A stretch of DNA of 35,219 nucleotides from a virus, in the IMG/VR virus record IMGVR_UViG_3300031999_000111, positions 1 through 35,219 of that record; one strand, given 5' to 3'. A program made the position numbers and the translations under genes. Under the pieces are notes generated by a model. That model did not search any database. It was given only the letters and a program-made list of their open reading frames with translations, and was not told where the DNA came from. This document shows, piece after piece, positions 31,398 to 35,219 of this stretch. Within the stretch, counting starts at the first letter, position 1. Each line of letters begins with the position of its first letter.

Positions 31398-31510
31398 CTA
31401 ATCCTCTTGAAAACTTTTAATTTATTTTCTAACCATTCATCAAGTGCTATTTTATTAGGAAGCTCTGCTTCAATTGAAAGATTCTCTTTGATTTCTTTAT
31501 TTGATTTCAT
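31394..31510 (-). CDS. Tiny protein (38 residues) with 'NKEIKENLS' tag
   Basis: ATG 31510. It begins 'MKSNKEIKENLSIEAELPNK', near-identical to the start of the 30327 gene, then diverges ('EWLENKLKVFKRIR'). It overlaps both neighbours by 4 nt. It may be a truncated duplicate or a real short peptide using the shared module. Confidence 0.5.
   Translation of the reverse strand: MKSNKEIKENLSIEAELPNKIALDEWLENKLKVFKRIR
31468..31510 (-). repeat. 43-bp direct repeat, copy B (5' end of the 31510 gene)
   Basis: See 30285-30327: 42 of 43 positions match. Homology stops sharply after the 14th codon. Confidence 0.75.
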
Positions 31511-31863
31511 TTTTTATCAACATATTGTTTTAATTCATCCAAATCCTGCTGTAATTTCTTTCTTTGATCCTCGTAAAAGATTATCGTTTTGTCAATATTT
31601 TCCATGCTTGGAAACTGAATGTTCGGTATGAAAACTATGAGAGTTTCTATCATCTCTTTCAATCTCGGCTGTTTGCTTATCTTAATCAAAGTAGATTTCA
31701 TCGCCTTAAATTTGTCGAGCATCGCAATAGCGTTAGCAAGTTTGTTCTTCTCGTCTTCGTATATGCTTTTGACCTGCTCTAATGTGAAAGTATCCTCGCT
31801 TAATGCCCTCACTTTCAAAATCTTATTCTTTTCATTAAATTCAAAAGTTCGTGAAGTTACCAA
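31507..31863 (-). CDS. Coiled-coil protein
   Basis: 118 residues from TTG 31863, supported by GAGGTG five nt ahead. Heptad-rich segments lie near residues 28-60 ('LEQVKSIYEDEKNKLANAIA') and 95-115 ('YEDQRKKLQQDLDELKQYV'). An antiparallel coiled-coil adaptor is likely. No family recognised. Confidence 0.5.
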   Translation of the reverse strand: MVTSRTFEFNEKNKILKVRALSEDTFTLEQVKSIYEDEKNKLANAIAMLDKFKAMKSTLIKISKQPRLKEMIETLIVFIPNIQFPSMENIDKTIIFYEDQRKKLQQDLDELKQYVDKK

Positions 31864-31864
31864 T

Positions 31865-31987
31865 TTAACACCTCTTCCTTATATTTTTATAATGGCATTT
31901 TTGACAATAAAAGCCTTCATGCGTAAGGCTTATAATCCTTTTTAATCTTGTACTTCTACATACAGGGCATTTAGATGGTGGTTTCAT
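31865..31987 (-). CDS. Tiny zinc-ribbon protein (40 residues)
   Basis: ATG 31987 with GGGGT a few nt ahead. 'PPSKCPVCRSTRLKRIISL' and 'GFYCQKCHYKNIRKRC' give a full zinc ribbon in a very basic peptide, suggesting nucleic-acid binding. It overlaps the upstream gene as ATGA. Confidence 0.55.
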   Translation of the reverse strand: MKPPSKCPVCRSTRLKRIISLTHEGFYCQKCHYKNIRKRC

Positions 31988-32091
31988 CTTAACCCCATCG
32001 CCTTCTTTTCTAATACTACTAAAAAGTCTTTAAACTCGGAAATTGCATATAAATACCCGTTCTTTTCGTCATCATTCTTGAATTTTTCCAT
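31984..32091 (-). CDS. Tiny hypothetical protein (35 residues)
   Basis: ATG 32091, which follows the preceding stop directly; GGTGG from the end of that gene acts as ribosome site. 'MEKFKNDDEKNGYLYAISEF' then a hydrophobic helix 'KDFLVVLEKKAMGLR'. Function unknown; reality is supported by tight packing. Confidence 0.45.
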   Translation of the reverse strand: MEKFKNDDEKNGYLYAISEFKDFLVVLEKKAMGLR

Positions 32092-32373
32092 TTAACCACC
32101 CAATTTATTCAAAGCATCCTTTAATTCATCCCGTATTTCAGGATTTATTTCATACATTGAATCATCAACCTTTATAACTACATTTGATAATATTGAACTC
32201 GTTAAAAACCTCAAGCGGGAAGAAACATATTGGTCCCAAATCTCTCCTTTTAATTCTGCAATCTGATGTCCAGTTAAAGGTCCTTTATCTAATAATATTT
32301 TAAGTATTTGTACATCTCCTTTAGGAAGTTTCTTGTTTCCTACAAACAGTTTTTTATCTGTAACAGTTATCAT
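32092..32373 (-). CDS. Winged-helix-like DNA-binding protein
   Basis: 93 residues. 'KGDVQILKILLDKGPLTGHQIAELKGEIWDQYVSSRLRFLTSSILSNVVIKVDDSMYEI' reads as helix-turn-helix followed by a beta wing, similar to archaeal ArsR/MarR-type winged helices. A transcriptional regulator near the promoter end of the early operon is likely. It overlaps its upstream gene as ATGA. Confidence 0.6.
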   Translation of the reverse strand: MITVTDKKLFVGNKKLPKGDVQILKILLDKGPLTGHQIAELKGEIWDQYVSSRLRFLTSSILSNVVIKVDDSMYEINPEIRDELKDALNKLGG

Positions 32374-32579
32374 TCCAATTCCTCATCTTTTATATTGAAA
32401 AATTTCATTATCCAATCAATTATATCAGGGTTCCAAAATCTAACATCTTCATAGTATTTAATCCAATTTATAGCTTCTTTTCTTAAAATTTTTGCCCAGG
32501 GATTTTCAACATTATGCCCTTCATAAAAAGTTCCTTTATCCCAATTTTTTTCAATATCTTTTAAAGTCTTTAATTTCAT
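32370..32579 (-). CDS. Hypothetical Trp-rich small protein
   Basis: 69 residues from ATG 32579, which overlaps the previous stop as ATGA; a start at 32597 is possible but lies inside that gene. Six Trp residues within a helical acidic sequence ('ENPWAKILRKEAINWIKYYE', 'NPDIIDWIMKFF'). No family recognised. Confidence 0.5.
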   Translation of the reverse strand: MKLKTLKDIEKNWDKGTFYEGHNVENPWAKILRKEAINWIKYYEDVRFWNPDIIDWIMKFFNIKDEELE

Positions 32580-32806
32580 TCCATCATCCCATACCATTTA
32601 TTGAAGACATAAAACCAATTTGGAATACAACCGATTTGCTTTAATGAACTGAAACTTTTGCCATCTACACATATCCAACGATGTTGATTCCACCAACAGG
32701 TATAAAATCTATATCCTTTGAAATCACTACAAGAAACAAATCTATAAACAATCGCTAATAAAATCAATGTTAAAATTAAAATCTTTTCTATCATTTTCTC
32801 TTCCAA
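32576..32806 (-). CDS. Small membrane-anchored or secreted Cys protein
   Basis: 76 residues, first gene of the early operon. Residues 6-25 are hydrophobic ('IEKILILTLILLAIVYRFVS'), followed by a Cys/Trp/aromatic-rich part ('GYRFYTCWWNQHRWICVDG', 'SLKQIGCIPNWFYVFNKWYG'). It is anchored or exported, with Cys suited to disulphides outside the cell. Early export of a small protein could serve superinfection exclusion, which is speculation. Probably leaderless from the promoter at 32820. Confidence 0.5.
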   Translation of the reverse strand: MEEKMIEKILILTLILLAIVYRFVSCSDFKGYRFYTCWWNQHRWICVDGKSFSSLKQIGCIPNWFYVFNKWYGMME

Positions 32807-32819
32807 TTAATATCTTAGA

Positions 32820-32837
32820 ATAAACTACTATTTAAAA
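32820..32837 (-). promoter_or_regulatory. Early promoter motif, copy 2
   Basis: On the minus strand TTTAAATAGTAGTTTATT, matching the motif at 27927-27944 in 17 of 18 positions. The TATA centre is about 28 nt before the ATG at 32806, so that gene is probably leaderless. Confidence 0.65.
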
Positions 32838-32859
32838 CTATCAATCATAATAAAAAAGC

Positions 32860-32870
32860 TTATAAATAAA
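32860..32870 (+). promoter_or_regulatory. Divergent TATA box for the 32889 unit
   Basis: CTTATAAATAA, a near-consensus archaeal TATA box about 24 nt before the ATG at 32889. It lies 23 nt from the opposed early promoter, so both could share one control region. Confidence 0.6.
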
Positions 32871-32888
32871 AGAAGTCAATAGATTATT

Positions 32889-33401
32889 ATGGATTCAAAA
32901 GAGTTCGAGATGAAAGCTATGGAACTAGAAAATAAAATCAAGGAGGGAATTTCCAAAGGTATTGGGAACCGTGAACTATTAAAGCTGCAGGAAGAATTAA
33001 ACCGTTTAAAGGAATCTTCCAATAAGACTCACAAAGAATACTTTGGTCAAATTATAGACCATTCTGAGAGTTTTGCGTTAAATGTGAAGGTTCTTAATCG
33101 TGCCTTGATTAGAAATACAGAGTATCCGACTAAAATATCATTTGAATTGTTTCCAGTTTCAGATCCCAGGAATATTCGTTCGCTTCGTTTAAGTTCCGTC
33201 ATGAAAGTCGAGAACTTGTTTGAAACGATGTTCAAGGCATTCGGTTATTTCCTTTGCGATACTGATTACTTTAATCCCTTAAAAGTGGATTTAAAACCTG
33301 AAGACTATGAAAAAGCCTTAAACGAATGGTGGATGATATTCTCGCCTAAGATGAGAAACTCGATGCTTGAAGGGATTAAATTGTTCTGTGAGAAGAGATG
33401 A
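32889..33401 (+). CDS. Hypothetical protein with N-terminal coiled coil
   Basis: 170 residues. Residues 3-50 are a coiled coil ('KEFEMKAMELENKIKEGISK', 'LKLQEELNRLKES'), followed by a mixed domain ('PTKISFELFPVSDPRNIRSL', 'FETMFKAFGYFLCDTDYFNP', 'KALNEWWMIFSPKMRNSMLE'). No known family. It is divergently transcribed from the early operon and coupled to a zinc-ribbon gene, a layout often seen with regulators. Confidence 0.5.
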   Translation: MDSKEFEMKAMELENKIKEGISKGIGNRELLKLQEELNRLKESSNKTHKEYFGQIIDHSESFALNVKVLNRALIRNTEYPTKISFELFPVSDPRNIRSLRLSSVMKVENLFETMFKAFGYFLCDTDYFNPLKVDLKPEDYEKALNEWWMIFSPKMRNSMLEGIKLFCEKR

Positions 33402-33622
33402 CGACTCGCACATCAAAATATAATACTGCTAAAAAGTGGAACAATACGCAAAAACCATTCTCAATGAGAAAGTGGGAAAATAAACCCAATTATCATCCAA
33501 GAAGATATGGTAGAACTTTTGTTTTTTATATCTGCGAGGTTTGTAAAATAGAGTTTACCGATAGATTCTGCCCTAAATGTGGATTGGAAGCCAAAGACTT
33601 TAAGAGATTTCATCCTATCTAG
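33398..33622 (+). CDS. Basic zinc-ribbon protein
   Basis: 74 residues. A very basic N-terminus (residues 1-42, many Lys/Arg/Asn) leads into a zinc ribbon 'FYICEVCKIEFTDRFCPKCG'. It overlaps the upstream gene as ATGA. The basic arm suggests DNA or RNA binding. Confidence 0.55.
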   Translation: MTTRTSKYNTAKKWNNTQKPFSMRKWENKPNYHPRRYGRTFVFYICEVCKIEFTDRFCPKCGLEAKDFKRFHPI

Positions 33623-33636
33623 TGCAAGTGTATATT

Positions 33637-34740
33637 TCAAATAATCGTGCATTTCTGCACTAATTGTTTTTTCAGATTAAAGAAGTGTCTTCTTGAGTAT
33701 CCGCTTCTTTTAACAAATTCGTTTATTTGTTCGTTCACATCCTTGAATTGCATTTCTTTTATTACCTCTAAAAATATTGCCTTATCTTCTTCTGTTTTTA
33801 ATTCTAAGTTAGCTATGTTTTTCCAACCATTGTTCATATTGGTCAAATAAATCTCATTTATTTTAAAAAGTGTCCTGAAGTTTAAATTACTTGCTTCAGA
33901 AGAATTATCCTTTATGAAATCCAATACTTCTAATGGTATTCTTTGCAATTTTCCTATTTCATAGATAAGTTTAACAGTATCGGCATAATTGAAATTCAGT
34001 TCATAATAGAAACATCTGCTTTTTAATGTCTCAAGATGTTCTGGTATATGATTAGTTAATAAGATTATCTTGGATTTAAACTCAAATTGGCTTGGAACTT
34101 TAAGTTTTTCTGATGTTGTAAGCCAATTCACTATTCGTTTATTTGTGGGATTCCAAAGACAAGCCATTAATATATTACATTTTATTTCTTCCGACCACAA
34201 ATTACTGATATCATCAAGTATTATTATCTTATTATCGCTATACTTATAAAAGAACTCATAGAGTTCCATCGGTGAACAGTGAGTATTAAGCAATACATAA
34301 TCCTTTTCATATCTTAATCCATTGTCGTTTAAGCGTTTAATGACATTAAAAGATTTTCCTTTTCCCGTGCTACCACAAATTATTAAGCCGAATATACTCT
34401 TACTGTTAATCAAAGTATCTACATACTCATTAAGATATAAAAAATATTCGTCTATCTTGTTGTTGGTCGATTTAGAAATCTCTTTTATAGATTTGTTTAA
34501 ATCCTTTCGTGTCTTATCTTCCAATCGTTTTAATTGCTCGGATTCAAACTCTTTTTCTTCTACTTTAATCTTGGATTTCTCTAATTCCTTTAATTTTCTC
34601 CAATCCTCGCCTAAAATATGAGAATAATTTTCATCTTTTTCTAAAGTATTATCCCAAATAGCATGAATATCCAAGTCTTTAATATCGTTTTTAGATAGTA
34701 AATTATTCAATTCCCCCTCTATTATGTTATTCATTTTCAT
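33637..34740 (-). CDS. P-loop ATPase with C-terminal HTH-like segment
   Basis: 367 residues. A coiled-coil N-terminus (about 45-95) precedes an AAA-type core: Walker A 'CGSTGKGKS' near residue 123, Walker B 'KIIILDDIS' near 172, sensor-like 'IILLTNH' near 230, and 'LKSRCFYYELNF' in the place of a late arginine. The C-terminus 'INEFVKRSGYSRRHFFNLKKQL' looks like a helix-turn-helix. The plan resembles DnaC/IstB-type helicase loaders or viral initiator ATPases. No helicase or primase is visible in the window. It is the last gene of its operon and overlaps the terminator hairpin of the opposing unit. Confidence 0.65.
   Translation of the reverse strand: MKMNNIIEGELNNLLSKNDIKDLDIHAIWDNTLEKDENYSHILGEDWRKLKELEKSKIKVEEKEFESEQLKRLEDKTRKDLNKSIKEISKSTNNKIDEYFLYLNEYVDTLINSKSIFGLIICGSTGKGKSFNVIKRLNDNGLRYEKDYVLLNTHCSPMELYEFFYKYSDNKIIILDDISNLWSEEIKCNILMACLWNPTNKRIVNWLTTSEKLKVPSQFEFKSKIILLTNHIPEHLETLKSRCFYYELNFNYADTVKLIYEIGKLQRIPLEVLDFIKDNSSEASNLNFRTLFKINEIYLTNMNNGWKNIANLELKTEEDKAIFLEVIKEMQFKDVNEQINEFVKRSGYSRRHFFNLKKQLVQKCTII
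33647..33672 (+). terminator. Hairpin plus T run ending the 32889-33622 unit
   Basis: GTGCA (33647-33651), TTTC loop, TGCAC (33656-33660), then TAATTGTTTTTT. It lies within the 3' end of the opposing ATPase gene. A second arm TAGTGCA at 33620-33626 can pair with TGCACTA at 33656-33662, giving an alternative fold. Confidence 0.45.
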
Positions 34741-34749
34741 AAATTCACC

Positions 34750-34881
34750 TTAAAACTGTTCATTTCCCTTTAATCTCTTTAAATATTCCATTCTTTCAAT
34801 GTCTTTAGGCTTTAAAATATGGGGAACTTCAAAATTAATGAACTCTAAAACTCGAAGTTCTTCCTTTTCCTTGTTGTTCAT
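34750..34881 (-). CDS. Tiny hypothetical protein (43 residues)
   Basis: ATG 34881. 'MNNKEKEELRVLEFINFEVP' then 'LKPKDIERMEYLKRLKG', acidic/basic and helical. It ends 9 nt before the ATPase start and so belongs to that operon. No known family. Confidence 0.45.
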   Translation of the reverse strand: MNNKEKEELRVLEFINFEVPHILKPKDIERMEYLKRLKGNEQF

Positions 34882-34885
34882 AAAA

Positions 34886-34984
34886 TCACAGATAATAATG
34901 GATTATCCCTTTTTGGTCTATGATCTTGATTTCCTGATATGAATAACCCAATTTTCTTAATTCTATCATTTGTTTTACTGGCAT
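34886..34984 (-). CDS. Tiny hypothetical protein (32 residues)
   Basis: ATG 34984, overlapping the upstream gene by 10 nt. 'MPVKQMIELRKLGYSYQEIK' has the look of a short helix-turn-helix ('l...GysyqeI'), but it is too short to be a full domain. Reality rests on tight packing between neighbours. Confidence 0.4.
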   Translation of the reverse strand: MPVKQMIELRKLGYSYQEIKIIDQKGIIHYYL

Positions 34985-35169
34985 ATATATTCACTTTTAA
35001 ACTTGGTTTCAATCTCTTTTATTATAGTTTCTATTTGTGTCAGCATGGCTTTAAAGTCTGTTCCGTATTTCTTTACTGAATACTGATAAGTTCCCTTGGC
35101 GTTTTTGGTTATTTCTATCGAATCTGAATTAAGGCTTAAAACCTCTAAAATCTCTTTTTTCTCTTCCAT
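34975..35169 (-). CDS. Small hypothetical protein
   Basis: 64 residues with a good GAGGTG site. 'IEITKNAKGTYQYSVKKYGT' is followed by a helical 'LTQIETIIKEIETKFKSEY', a common layout for small archaeal virus proteins of unknown role. An inverted repeat lies immediately upstream. Confidence 0.55.
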   Translation of the reverse strand: MEEKKEILEVLSLNSDSIEITKNAKGTYQYSVKKYGTDFKAMLTQIETIIKEIETKFKSEYICQ

Positions 35170-35183
35170 AATTACACCTCAAA

Positions 35184-35214
35184 GAAAAGTAAAGCGTTTC
35201 AGCATTTACTTTTC
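35184..35214. promoter_or_regulatory. Perfect 10-bp inverted repeat, possible operator or hairpin
   Basis: GAAAAGTAAA (35184-35193) and TTTACTTTTC (35205-35214) are perfect inverted copies separated by 11 nt. They lie about 15 nt upstream of the 35169 start and just before its ribosome site. Suited to a dimeric repressor or a leader hairpin. Confidence 0.45.
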
Positions 35215-35219
35215 AATCT

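Noticed and set aside
32889-33622. Toxin-antitoxin pair
   Set aside because: The two-gene divergent unit has the right size, but neither product resembles a known toxin or antitoxin.

Overview
The window reads as part of an AT-rich, densely packed genome of a tailed virus (or provirus) that infects an archaeon. The tailed-virus assignment rests on a recognisable head and tail set: a ChaB-prohead protease-scaffold polyprotein, an HK97-fold major capsid protein, a head-tail connector, a gp10-like neck protein, a tail tube, overlapping tail-assembly chaperones, a tape measure protein and a tail hub-like protein. The archaeal host is inferred from TATA-box promoters (TTTAAATA/TTTATATA) about 24-29 nt ahead of leaderless starts, large secreted Asn/Thr/Ser-rich proteins with dozens of N-glycosylation sequons, Thr-rich stalks, and many tiny zinc-ribbon proteins. 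The style of the surface proteins recalls DPANN-type archaea, but the host cannot be fixed from the sequence. Standard stop codons are all used. No rRNA, tRNA, CRISPR array, integrase, terminase, portal or DNA polymerase is visible here.

Layout. (1) 1-26153, plus strand, is the late region. It starts with tail-fibre-like genes and two large surface proteins (3-6501), then protease/scaffold and capsid (6535-9847), a block of secreted or Ig-like proteins (9871-12574), neck and tail tube (12586-15385), a glycosyltransferase/methyltransferase pair (15373-16735), six tiny zinc-binding proteins (16702-17927), tail chaperones, tape measure and distal tail (17920-25821), and a small membrane protein that may be the holin (25872-26153). 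At least five copies of one 19-nt promoter motif divide this region into transcription units. (2) 26154-26398 is non-coding and contains the most striking element of the window: about 200 bp built of 40 pentamers, all ending in AT or GT. (3) 26399-32806, minus strand, is an early-type operon of about 24 small, mostly overlapping genes: an OB-fold protein, a PIN-like nuclease, an HNH-like protein, a possible cyclin-fold (TFB-like) protein, a winged-helix protein, zinc ribbons and coiled coils. (4) 32889-33622, plus strand, is a divergent two-gene unit. (5) 33637-35169, minus strand, holds a P-loop ATPase and three tiny genes and continues past the window edge.

How the parts work together (inference). 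The minus-strand genes probably act early in DNA replication and gene control, while the plus-strand genes make the virion late. Early and late promoters share the TATA-like half but differ downstream, which would suit a switch in initiation factors. The 5-bp periodic DNA lies at the convergent early/late boundary, and a second, shorter copy lies directly in front of the last early gene (26399-27214). The two arrays therefore bracket that gene. They are the best candidate for an undescribed cis-acting element, such as a protein-binding ladder for partition, origin, packaging or autoregulation.
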